From NCBI RefSeq assembly GCF_019097595.1, contig NC_080732.1, positions 7,930,405 through 7,994,404 on the forward strand: a stretch of DNA of 64,000 nucleotides. Direction: 5' to 3'. The notes beneath the pieces are model-generated. The model had not been told where the DNA came from. It saw only the letters and a program-made list of their open reading frames with translations, and made no database searches. The DNA is from Hemibagrus wyckioides. Lineage: Eukaryota > Chordata > Actinopteri > Siluriformes > Bagridae. Made by a program: the position numbers and the translations under genes. Shown in pieces: positions 1 to 12,500 of the stretch; position 1 is the first letter of the stretch, and each line of letters opens with the position of its first letter.

Positions 1-573
1 TAAACCCAATCATAAAAAGGTGAGTATAAACATAGCACAGAAAGCAAATAAAAATTGGCTTTTTTTTTCTACAGACAGAAGCAAGATTTTTTAAAGATAA
101 AGTTATTGTTCAAAAGTAATGCTTACTGATTTATTGATAGATTAATCACTGACAAATTCACCAGAGCATGTTTTGTCCTCCAGTCTTGCTTACAGGTTGT
201 TTGCAATGACAATTTACAATAATTGTACATTGAAATAAAAAGAGTTCTTTAAGGGGTTGTAAGAGTTTCTGGTTGGGAAACATTTGCTTAAAAGTTTCCT
301 CCAGAGGGACAATCAAAGTACCCTTAAGATTTTTCTTTATGTAGACAAGAAATCCATATTTAAAGGAATCATGAATATTGCAATATATATGGATATCAAA
401 TCAGAAAACGAGCAGGATGAGTTTGAAATTATGAATTTGAACTATTACGTGGACATTTATTTCAATGTAAAACACCAGAATTTAATCTTATAATACATGC
501 ACATTCCATTCTTTCATTCCCCACTTCATAATATTGAAGTCTTGTATTTCTTGTAAATGATTCTTACTTTCAG
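1..573. other. Upstream intronic sequence, no exon recognised
   Basis: This stretch precedes the first recognisable exon of the polycystin-1-like gene and is most likely intron. It is AT-rich. It contains one 69-codon open stretch at 284-493 that has no family resemblance, low-complexity composition and no flanking splice signals that join it in phase to the next exon. I see no promoter, RNA gene or repeat that I can name. The 5' part of the gene must lie before the window, because polycystin-1 family proteins have long N-terminal ectodomains. Confidence 0.5.
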
Positions 574-3500
574 CTTGCCTTCGTTGGATCACTGAATCAT
601 ATTTCTGTCCTTACAGCTGAAATGGGTTCAGGTGATATCAATGACATGGATTTTGCTCCGTTCCATTTTCCAACCGAAAATAAAAACATGAGCGAGAAGG
701 ATTTTGTAGCTGAATATCCTGAAGAGCATGGATATCTAGGTGAGAAAATAACAGGGTGTTACAGTTGTACTTTGCTACGTCATCAACATGAAATTACTGT
801 TATTTTTCTGTATTCCCCACAGACTATGAAGATTTTTATTCTGGGATAGAGGAAGCAGACTCAGGGGTTTCAATAGGCCGACCAAATGGTAGACATTGCA
901 CTCTCATTTTGATCTTCACAAGCAGTAATAATAGCTATATAAAAGTATGACTATCAATAATATGTATTTTTTTATTTATTGTTTTGTGAATTCAGGACCC
1001 CACAATTTAGACAATTCGCATTCAAGCGAATATGATGGTGATAACCTGGTAGGTCCTGGTAGCCTCAACCGTGTGGTGTCTGAGAAAACCCTGCTGGATC
1101 TTCACAGAGAGCTCATCCAGCCTGCACTCTTTGAGTCCTTCACATCCACAGGTGATTCTTCAATTTTTCTCATATGTAAATTTATAGGTATTTATTTGGT
1201 ATGTACTTTTATTTAAGCAGAATTAAATTCAAACTTTGAGTAGCTGATAATTAAGGGTCTTGTGGCACTAATGCCAAGTCCTATGATTTATTTGTCTTGG
1301 AAATTTTAGGACATTGGAGGACACTATGTTTTACAATACAACATGCAGGAATATTTCATATTCTGTAGGTTAGATTGGTAAAGAATCCCTTAGGGGAAAA
1401 AAGCACATACCTTTCACTTGTGCTCACATGGAAAACATAAGAAGTAAGAATTTCCCCAGGACATTTTATGCCCTGACATAACACAGGTAAAATCAAATAA
1501 ACACATGACATCATGTGAACAGTTTGTGATGGTTCTTGTGGATGATCACATCTGATAATAAAAGCACATGACCTTCTTGTTGAACATGTTAAAATACACA
1601 AATCATGTGTACAAATCATGTGATAAATAAAAAACCATGCACTATATATGAAAATTTTACTACATATTTAAGGCAGCGGTGTCCAATCTCATCCACAAAG
1701 GGCCAGTGTTGGTGAAGGTTTTCATTCCAAACAATGTCTATTGAAAGCCAAGATCAGTTGATTAAATAGGTGGAATCGGGTGTGGCTTCTGCTAGATTGG
1801 GATGAAAACCTGCACCCACACTGGCCCTTTGTGGATAAGATTAGACATCCCTGATCTAAGGTATTTAATAACAATTTTTTTTATTTAAATGATTATAGTC
1901 ATGCAGTTATTCACCAATGTTCAAGTTGTGCATATAAGAATGTCTGGGTTTAAACAGCATTATTTGGAGCCACATAGCAACATACATTCCTATTTATTAC
2001 TATTTGCCAAGTGCTAGCTTCAAAGTTACTAAGTGCATCAAAGCTTGTAGTAAATGCTGTTATGTAGAGAGTTGAAAGAAGCTTATTTTCAAAAATAATA
2101 GTATTGCACAATTCCAAAAATAACAGAGTAATCGATTCACATAACCACAAAAACGCCATGTTATAATTTACCTCATGAGGAACCGGATTTTCTCGTTAGA
2201 CTGGGATTTCTACATGACTATACATTTCAGACTTGGATCTTTGTCAGAAAATGAATCTGATCATTGCTAAACTAGAGATTTCTGTTCATTTTCTGTGATT
2301 TGAATATTTCAGGAATATCCTCTCCTGTTATCACATTTAAACCCATGATGCTAACGCCGAAAAGTCTTTACATGCTGGAAGTCTCTGCAAGTAAGTTTAT
2401 CACCACCACTACTTCTGGTGTTCATGGCCAGATATAAATAGTCTCATTGTTTATACCTTTAAGCCTGGATCTACAGCCTGTTAGAGGATGAGGTGAGTAA
2501 TGAGGGATGTCTCCTAATTTCTGATGCCAGGTTCTGAGCAGGTTCTGCAGGGAAAGACCCAGCTGTTCTTCTCCACACACCCTGCTCCAGAGGGGATGAT
2601 GTGCTATGTGCAGCCCAGCTCAGGTTTTGAGCTCCACACACAATTCAGCATCTTCTGCAGTTCAGGAAAAGAGGTCTGTATTTATGTTGGGCATCAATTC
2701 TTACTGTTGTCCAAGTATTTGTTAAACATATTTTTCAAATACGATAAGTTGGGCAGCACAATGCTGCTGCCTCACAGCTCTAGATTCTGTGAGGGGCTCT
2801 GTGTAGTTTCAGATGTTCTCCCGGTGTTTGCTTGGGTTTTCTCTGCTTATCTCCCACTGTTCAAGAACATGAAATTTGGCTAAATTAAATGGCCATGTTC
2901 TTTCATTGCTCCAAGGTCAGTGGACTCGTTTCGGTGGTTTCTGCTCTATAACTACAGAGCCCCATACACAGCACACTCTTCTGACACATGTATATCATAG
3001 CCAGCATTAACTTTTTCAGCAATTTGCTTTTGTGGGATTGGAGCAGGCAAGCTAGTATTCACCACCACTGCGTGTTAATGAGCCTTGGGTGCCCATGACC
3101 CTGTTGCCGGTTCACTGGTTGTCTTTCCTTGGACCACTTTTAGTGGGTACTCACCACTGCATATTGGAAACACCCCACAAGACCATCACAATTTGGCCCT
3201 TATAATAAAAAGTATTATAGAATTCTTATTGTGAATATCAAGAGATGTTGAACATTCATTTATTGTGATTTTGTCAACTTTTATATTCAGATACTTTGGT
3301 ACAGAGTAATGTTACTCCATCATACTAATGGAAAGTTAGACCATATCAAGACAATATCAAGAAACTCTTGCATTTAAAAAAAATAAAATAAAAATAATAA
3401 TAATAATAATAATAATTTGATGTGTTCTCTTTACAGGATCTCTTGTATGAATACAGCTTTAGTGTGGGAAACTCAACAAAGAAACTTGTTTATCAGGGCA

Positions 3501-6500
3501 GAGATTATCAACACTATTTTTATCTTCCATCAGGAGATCCATATGATGATTACAAAGGTAGATTTAAAGAATTGCAAAAACTATTAACATATATACTGTA
3601 CATAAACACAGTAACTGTTTTGTTCTTTTCTTATAGAATTGCACTGCTGCTTTATGAGATTTTTAATCTTTGTATTCATCGATATGTCTACCGTTTCAGT
3701 GTTCAATGTTGATTAAGAAAGTTTCTAAACAACATGCAGCTTGTTATATGTGTATACATAATAACAAATATGTTGAATTTAATTCTATAGCTATTTATGT
3801 ATAATGTGCTCTAACACTCAACATTGTCTTACATTTTGTCTCCTGCAGTCACCATCTACATTAAAGTTGGAAACAGATTTGGAGCATCTACCAAGCCATG
3901 TCCTGTGAACGTCAAAGTTTGGCCGAGTTTTAAGAGAGATTCAATGCCTCTTTCCAATCCAGATGAGAAATTGTATGTTTTTTTCAGTCACCAGTCCATT
4001 CAGATTTATTGTAGTAGTAGTAAACACAGGTGACTAGGCGTGTTAAGACCATAACAGACATTTATACACTCATTCTAGTGGCTTCATCAGTTGTAGCTGT
4101 ACAAAATGTAGAAAGAAATTCATGAATCTGTGAAATACTATCAGATTAAAAGAACAGCATCAGAGTGGCTAGTGGAAGAAAGTTTAGAGTGGTTAACTTG
4201 GTAGAAAACTAGAAGGATAGGGACTCTAAAACAGGGGAATTAGGAGAGACTACAAGACAAAAAAACAGAGACTGCTGCTTTTAAAACCAAAGAATGAATG
4301 GAAAGTAGGGACTGAAATAATACAATGTAAAATAAAAGCAGCAAAATTTAAAAAGAAAAAAGTACAATACGATTATATATAAATAAGATGGCATTGCTGC
4401 ATGAATAGTTATAGCTGAAATTTATTACATTAACCATAAAATACAAAACTGGTTTAATTTAATGATATGGCATTATTCATCAGCTTGTAAGATGCACCAG
4501 CTTGCACTTGTAAGATGGATCCAGCTTGCACTGGATCCAACTAAGTCTATTATATTTTAATGCATGCACCTTATGCTTTTTATTCATTAAAAATTCTCAT
4601 TAACAATTGTGAAGGTAGCCCTTTATTCTTGAACTATAAAGTACCTTCCTGACTTTCTTGTAGTACACACTATATAGGGAAGTACTTTTGCATGAAACCA
4701 AAATGACAGATTGCTTATGTCAACGCTCAATGTCAAAGCACAGGAACAACCAAAGAAGCCACCCTAAACATTTTGCTCCTAATTTCCATTGCTAATTTTC
4801 AACCTTCTCTCTGTGCATCATAATTTTTGAAAATATAAACAGCAACAAGCTAAGTTGTGCTTCTACCACAGCATCTCAGTTTTAACAGTTTATAACATCT
4901 TGACGAATTTCCCAGTGTTCATTATTTACACTGGAAATATATAGATTCTGTAATAATATCATAGTGAAGTGACATATTCTAGCATATTATGCTGTTCAAG
5001 CAATTTCCTGAACCTATTATTATTACACAGTAAGTCCTCTAAGACTTACTGTGTAATAATAATATTACTAAAAGAAAATGTTTTAATTTTCTCTGTCTAA
5101 CAATTACTGTATTTTCTTACTGTCTAGGTTTGTGTATGGTCTGAGGAATCTAACCACTCTAATACAGATGGAGAACCCCCAAGACATTATGAATTACATC
5201 TTTCTCCTGACTTCCACATTGAACCGTTTGAGTTTAGACCCAGAATCTTGCGTGAAACTACAGACACAAACACGAGCCGCTCTCATTTCAGTGATTTGTC
5301 AACTGGATGCCACAAACCAGGTATTATAGACTACCTATGCCACAAGTATAGCATTTAATTCTTAAAAACAATCTTCAAGAGATTTTTCGACAGAGGAAGC
5401 AATGTAAGAGCAATGCAATGAATGTTTTGTATTTTAGTGTGGTATATTTTCTGCATGTGACTAATGAAATCCATTAATATTAGTGTATTCTATTTCATGG
5501 TTTTTGCCCTTCATTGTAAAAAAAAAAAATAGTAACAATAAACAAATGAAATCCAATATTATTATACAGCATTCAGTTATAGTTTTGTGTCTCACAGGAA
5601 CTGCTGTTTGATATCCTTCACACTCTTGTAGATCTTATGAAAGTTTCCAATCAAGTGAGTATTATCTTTTCATAGATATTTTTTTCATACTCAAGCATTG
5701 CAACATTTAGAAAGTTTCATGTATGATACCCCTTTGCAGGTGACGTTTGACAGTGCAGTACTGGTGACAAAATATATTCAAAATCTATCCTCCTTTCGTG
5801 AGTCCAACTTATTGGATGTGTGGGTGGTGAAGGCTGTCATACACATCCTCTCATATATTCTGAAAGCTCAGATTCCTTCTTCCAGGTTAACACTTGATGT
5901 TCTTTACATCACTACTGAATCAGTGTTGGTAAGTCAAAGATTATTGGAACATCAACATGACTTACATTTACATTTACAGCATTGGGCAGATGTCTTCATT
6001 CAGACTGGTTTATCAAAATGACTTATAACAAAAAAACTTATATAAAACATAAAAAAAGCTATAGTTCCAAAACATCAAGGTTACATGGCAAATGTCAAGG
6101 TTTTCTTCATACTCATTTAACCACTTGGTGAAAAGGATAGCCAAGAGCCATAGACAAAAGTCTTGATGCATGTCTACCTAGTGTCTCAAGGGATGCTGAA
6201 TTGAGTGATGCCAGAATGCAGGCTTGAACAGAATGTGGTGCAGATAAGTAGGGTGAGATTAATGCCTTCAGGTAGGCAATAGGCTGGGCTGATTTTGGTT
6301 TGGTAGGCCAGCATCAGTGTTTAAAATCTGATTTGGTAGAAACAGGAAGACAGTCTCATGATCAGAGCAATGGGGTGGTGAGGGAGAAGCTTAGAAGATT
6401 TTTTTTTTTTAAATCTTGCAGCTGCATATTGGATCAATTCTTAGTTGTTACCTTGAGATTATTTTCTTGATTTTAAATACCTAAAGATACACCTAAAAAT

Positions 6501-9500
6501 GTTCAAGTTGCATGTATGTCCATGAAGAAACTCTTTGGACACCTAAGGTTCTGGCTTGTTGAATGCAGAGTCAAAGGACACTTGTATAATTCACATTTTT
6601 AGCAAGATATTGAAAGCTATAATACATGTATCATGCAAATAAAATTTGGTCACACAAAGGTTGTGCAATCACCAAATATTTGGTCAGATTTACAGAAAAT
6701 TATGTTTTCTAAATAAATTCAAATATTGTACATGACCTTTAAGGATATAAGTCATGTGACCTCATGACCATCTACCATCTGTTTTATTATATGTTATGTC
6801 TTAACCTCTTTTTATTCCAGATATACTTGCTGTCCAGGAGAGAGCCTCAGTTCAGTCTGAATACCACGTTCGTAAAATTGGCAGTGTGGCAGAATTTTGA
6901 TTTGCCACTCACAAGAAAAAATGTTGATTTGACAACATTTTACATTCCTTACATGGCAGTGATTAAACACCTAAACAGAGATTATGATGAAAAATCCTGC
7001 TTCATCACTTTAATCATATCCTATAGGCAGAATCCATATCATTGGGCAAGGACTCCACTACAGGTAAAATGAACTACAATGTACAATTCAATCTTTATTT
7101 GAATTAATTTTGTACTTCTATATGTTGTGGATAGAATTATTAGTTTATTGTTTTTCACACTTAGTTCCATACCATCTGCATCTTACTGATGGTCACATGG
7201 CAGGGCTTAGCCAATTAAAATTAAAACTGATGCTTACTAATGAAGACTTTGCCACACATACATTACAGCATAGTGGAATTCTTTTTTCAAGTATCTGAGC
7301 TTTGGAGGTTGGGGTCAGAGCACAGGGGCAGCTATGATGCAGTCCCATAGAGCAGGGGGGGTGCTCAAGGAACCAGTGGTGTCACCTTGGTGGGGCTGGG
7401 GCTTGAACACCAACTTTCTGTTCAACAACCCCAATCCTTACCCACTTGACCCATCACTGCATTACAGGCTGTAGAATATACACTAGTAACATCATAATAT
7501 GTTTTATTATTGCAGACTGTTTAGTTTATTCTTAATTTATTCTTTTACAGTGTTATAGTGTTATTTTTTTCAGTGCAACATTATGTATTCTCTGATTTTT
7601 TAAACTGACATCATGCATGGTGTACTTTCCAGGTGAATGGACATGTTGCTGACATGAAACTCTTCAACTGCAGCACCAGAAGAGAAATCAAAATGAGACA
7701 CTTGTCCACTCGACTCATCATTGAGTTCCAGAAGCGAGAAGTACACTTTTAATTTCTTTTATTTCATTAACACTGACAAAACCTGACGTGTTCTCAAGAA
7801 TTCATGTGTTCCAGCTTGCATTTAAACTTTCACAAATTTCACAATGTTCCCCTTTCCACAAATATAGTGCAATACATTTGCTTCTCAGCACTGTGAGGCT
7901 AATGTATGAAACTATTAATGGTAGTTGGCCTCACCTATAAACTTTCCTGTCTTATATCTGCCTTATATCAGCCTTATAATATGTCCAGTTGATTAATGCC
8001 ACACTGGTGAGCAGATATTATTTAGGACACATTATTCCTGCTGAAAAATCTAGCTCAGACTGACCAGCTACCAGCTGCCAAATTACAGACTGAGCAGAGA
8101 CCACAACAATAAAGTCAAAAATAAAATCAATGTTCACAAAATACGGAAATTAGAACTGGAAAGATTGTCTACCAGCTTGACCACTTTGACCTATGTTTTA
8201 TCTGTACCCTGTGAAACCAAGCTGAACTTTTCAGCAGGGATGATCTACTGTAATCTATAAACATTGTGCCCTGAACACTGTAATGCTGTGAGGATAGCCA
8301 TATTGCACAACTAGAATCACTTCATTTAAGTTTGCTAGAATTCTGTCCATTCTCTCCAAATTCCCAAAGCTTAACTGCAGAATTTTAGTGCTAATTGGGA
8401 ATTCCATCCTTCTAATTAGCAACATAATTTATTTAACAATGTAATTTGAAGCAAATATATGAAAATTTGAACCACTATTTATGAAGGTTTTGGTTGAGAT
8501 AGACTTCCAGTGGGCAGTGGTACAGTTGATATTGTTGCTGTCGCACATCTGTTTGGAATTTCTCATGTTCTGTTCACAGTATGTGGATTGTGTATGCTAA
8601 ATTGTCCTAAATGTGAATACATTGGTGAATATGTTTGTGCATGGTACCTGTGATGGACTATCTAAGGTATTCTTACCTCATGCCCAGTGTTCAATATTCA
8701 CCATCAGCCGGAACAGGGTAAAATTAATGAATAGATTTCCAGTCATAGCATTAAACTGAATAATGAAGAAGCATGAAGAAGCTACCATAGCTTGTTACTT
8801 GTTACATGTAACATTTTGCTAAGCTCTTCTAAAGGGAATGGTGGATTTAGTGCTCAATCGATGCATCTGCCAATTTTGCATTAGATTTTTGTGTGGATCA
8901 CTAAAATCTGGTCATTTCCATTCAAGAAGAGCACAGGGGTGAAGTTCACACTCTCACGCTCTGAAGTGAACACTCATCAGTTCAACATCACAGCTGAACT
9001 TCTGAAAAAGGCTGTGCAGATTATAGTGAAGTTCAGAAGACCATCAAGATGCGCTTTCCCCATCTTGCTGCTCTTCAGGTTAAATACACAGCCCTATATT
9101 TATATTATGTCTCAAATTTTATTTTACAGCTTTAACATTAAAAAAAGATTTGTATAACATTGCTTTTCCTTTGTTACAGAATGCACCAAAGACCAACGCC
9201 TTCTTTGTACAATGTACATAAGGTCTACCATTGGAAAGGACAAGTGGCGCAGATCTTTCTACCTGCTTCATCATTGAAAGGTTTCTAGACATTGTGGAAC
9301 ATATGGAAAGTGCAGGATGCATATGAGAAGGTCATTGATATATAAACTGAATATTGTCTGGTTTCACTTGGATTGCAGATGCTGGGATCGCGTACCTGAT
9401 GCTCCTCAATGCAGACTATGATAAAAGAGCTAAAAATAAGTACATAGCAGATGAAGTGGACTATACGCTAAGTGTTGATTCCACTCAATGCTTAGTTTGG

Positions 9501-12500
9501 GATGGTGTAAAAGATTGGAAATCTGATGGATGTTCTGTGCTCCCAAGCTTCACCTCAACCAAAGTCAACTGCAGGTACTGGTCATGTCCCACTATGTAGA
9601 TCAGCTTTTTTTTTAACTATATTAAAATATTCATGTACAGATTTAGTTATGCATTTCTAAATTGGTATGACAAATGAGAACAAGTGAACATAGTTTCTTC
9701 CCTGGCAACACAGAATTAAATGGTCTACATTTGCATATTAGAAGCTTATTGATTTGTATATTTTATGACATAATAACACATGCAACACTGCTCTGTTCCA
9801 TGACCCCGCTGCTAATAGATACTGAAATGTCACTTAGCAGCTGCACAGTGATAAGATTTAACTATTAAGAAGAAAAGTTGGACAGAAAATTGGGTGGTAT
9901 CAATATAAGTTTTTTGTTATTTTCTTTAGAAATTAGAAGATGTAAGCAGATACCATGATATACACCTGGCTTCAAATATTTTGAGATATTGTGGGTTTGA
10001 ATACTGATTGTGCCACTGTTAGGAGAGCAGAATTGTCAATGTTATCTGGGTAGATTCGCCCTGTCCATCAGAGTGAGTTCATGACATAGCAATAGCAACA
10101 GAATGAAAAGATGCATTGGCTGGCTTCAAGCTTTTGCCTTTACCCACCCTGTTGGTAGCATCCGTGTGATAGGGAAGAGCTAGCTTGTGTGGATGAAAAG
10201 GTTCATGGGATGGGTTTCTTACTGAGGTTTCTAAGTGTGTGTGTCTTTTTTATAATTACTGTACCTTATGTTAATCAACTATTTTAAAAGCTCTTTGTTT
10301 TTATTGTATTCTGCCTGCTTTGTAATTCACTGTAATTGAAGACATCCTCCATATATTATTTGTGTTTTTGTCCTAATAATCTTTCAGTTGCAACCAGCTC
10401 TCATCATTCACTGTTGCACATCAGATGATCCAAAGCATTCACAGTATTTCAGACATCACTGAATACATAAGGTAATGTTTATATGCTTGTATTTATTAAT
10501 TCACAGTCCTTCTTTGTTTGCTTTTGAATTCTGAATTTGGATTCTTTTTCAGCATCCATGCCAACCCGGTGGTGTTTATTGTAATGGTGGCAGTAATGGC
10601 TCTCTACGCTGTGCTGTTGGTGTTTTGTAATCATGCTGATATTCAAGTGGAAAAGAATTTGGGAACATTCCTCCTGCCAGACAACAGTCCTACAGACCAG
10701 TTCCTCTATGCTGTTACTATCGACACAGGCCTTAGATCAAGGGCCAGAATGACAGCAAAGGTATTAATCAAATCTTGTGAACTTAAAAATGGAATATATT
10801 GAACAAGCTGTAAATGGGCATTAATGCCTCAGGTGGTTATTTTTCCAATTTGGTTAAATTTTTCCAATTTGGTCATTTCTGGCCAAGTCCACCAGCCAGC
10901 TCTTCCCTATTATTCAATAGCTAACAACTGGGGAGAGTGAAGGCTAATTTATGCTTACTCAGAAACCCCTGAAACCAATCAACCTTTTTAAAGCATTGCT
11001 CCTGTGCACAGGGCAAGAAGCAAATGTGATGTACCCTCTTCTGTGTATCTGAGCTTACTGTGATTGGCTAGTGTTGCTGTGAATGACAGGGAATACAGAG
11101 TATACCTTGCCTCTGAACAAGAGTCTAGTTCTTTTTTGGTGATTGTGTTAACGCTTTCTGTTGTCACTAATTGCTGTCAAGTTGTATTTTGTCAACAAGA
11201 CCAAGTAATTTTTCATTCATTTGCCAAAGTCAAATTTTGTGTCTCAAGCACAAAATTGATTATATGTCTTTGTATGCTGTAGCATTAAGAACGCACCTTT
11301 GCACAAAGCAAGAGGTTGCACAGAATTACACACATATAGAGATAAATATGCTATACTATGTTATGGTTTATGTTGATAGTCTATAGATTATATAATTTTA
11401 TTCCTGTTTTTCTCTGGTGTCAGGTTTATATAGTTCTGTATGGTGAGAAAGGAGTATCTCAAACGAGAGAGCTCAGCAATCCTGACCACACACTCTTCAC
11501 CCGCAATTCCAGGACAACGTTTATTCTGAGGTAACAGCACAGCAGCATTTTTAATATGACAGCTAGGCAATATTTCAGTATCACATAATGCCTAAAATGT
11601 ACAGAAAACTTTTATAATACCAAATTTAGCCTATTAGCTTTAACATGTTTAGTTTATCTGCACTGTAGCTAACAAATAACAGAAGCAATTTAGCCCTATT
11701 CAAAGTTCTGATCCTCACACACTCATGTATGTAAAAAGATTTCACAAAACAAAATAATAAATGTGTATTTACATGATTTAGATTTAAATATAGTAAGTAA
11801 CTAGCAGATTAGTAGCAGTATGTATTTTGCAAGTTTCTACTTTGAAAGCCTCTAATGTGCAAAATAAAAGATTGTGCACAATACAGTATATATAATGTTT
11901 GTATTTTTAAATGAATTTGTTAATTTGTAAATTAGAACAAAACTGTCATGCCACACTTCCTACCTGAATAAGAGCTTTCTTTAATATTTAGGGATAATAG
12001 ATAATAGCACAAAAAAATCTATTTGAAATACTATAAATTCAACCAAACTGTGTGAAGCAACTGTAATCATACCATTTGCACAATGCTACCTGATGGCTAT
12101 ACGTTTGCCCTATTTACTAGCTATACTGTACACCTTAGCCTTGGAGCTCCAGTGCAAATCTAAGGCAAGACACTTCCCAGATAGCAAAATAGGTCTGGCC
12201 CAGATCTGGCCCACACAATGCACTTACACTCGGCCGTCATTCCACAAAGAATGATTGCCCTTTGGTGGCCCATGTCTGGTTTGCCAGAGGTGGGCCAGAC
12301 GTGGGCCAGCACTGGGCCACACCACATAAACCAAACCATAACTGGGCCACATCTGGCATGCCATCATATAAACAATGCCATCACTGCCAGACTTGGTCTG
12401 TATCTGGTTGACATACCACTTGCCATGCCAGAACTCAGCCAGCAGTGCCGGCTTAATGCCAGATCTGGCCCAGACCCGTCTGCTATGTGGGTTGAGACAC

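Larger units (their letters stand above)
574..9280 (+). other. pkd1l1: Polycystin-like gene: REJ/GAIN-type ectodomain exons
   Basis: Exons read in phase: 574-739 (or from 617, since both have acceptor AGs and the frame is open through both), 823-888, 996-1151, 2313-2390, 2531-2673, 3437-3557, 3849-3972, 5128-5320, 5598-5654, 5740-5928, 6821-7063, 7633-7740, 8885-9078 and 9180-9280. The segment at 2531-3972 resembles the end of an REJ module. The helical segment at 5128-5928 and the beta-rich segment at 6821-9280 resemble the GAIN-like region that precedes the GPS in polycystins. The start of the 8885 exon is uncertain: TTCAAG just before 8927 is a second plausible acceptor in the same frame. 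Introns hold several repeats listed separately. Confidence 0.7.

Noticed and set aside
284..493. 69-codon open frame before the first polycystin exon
   Set aside because: Low-complexity AT-rich composition, no family resemblance, and no splice signals linking it in phase to the next exon.
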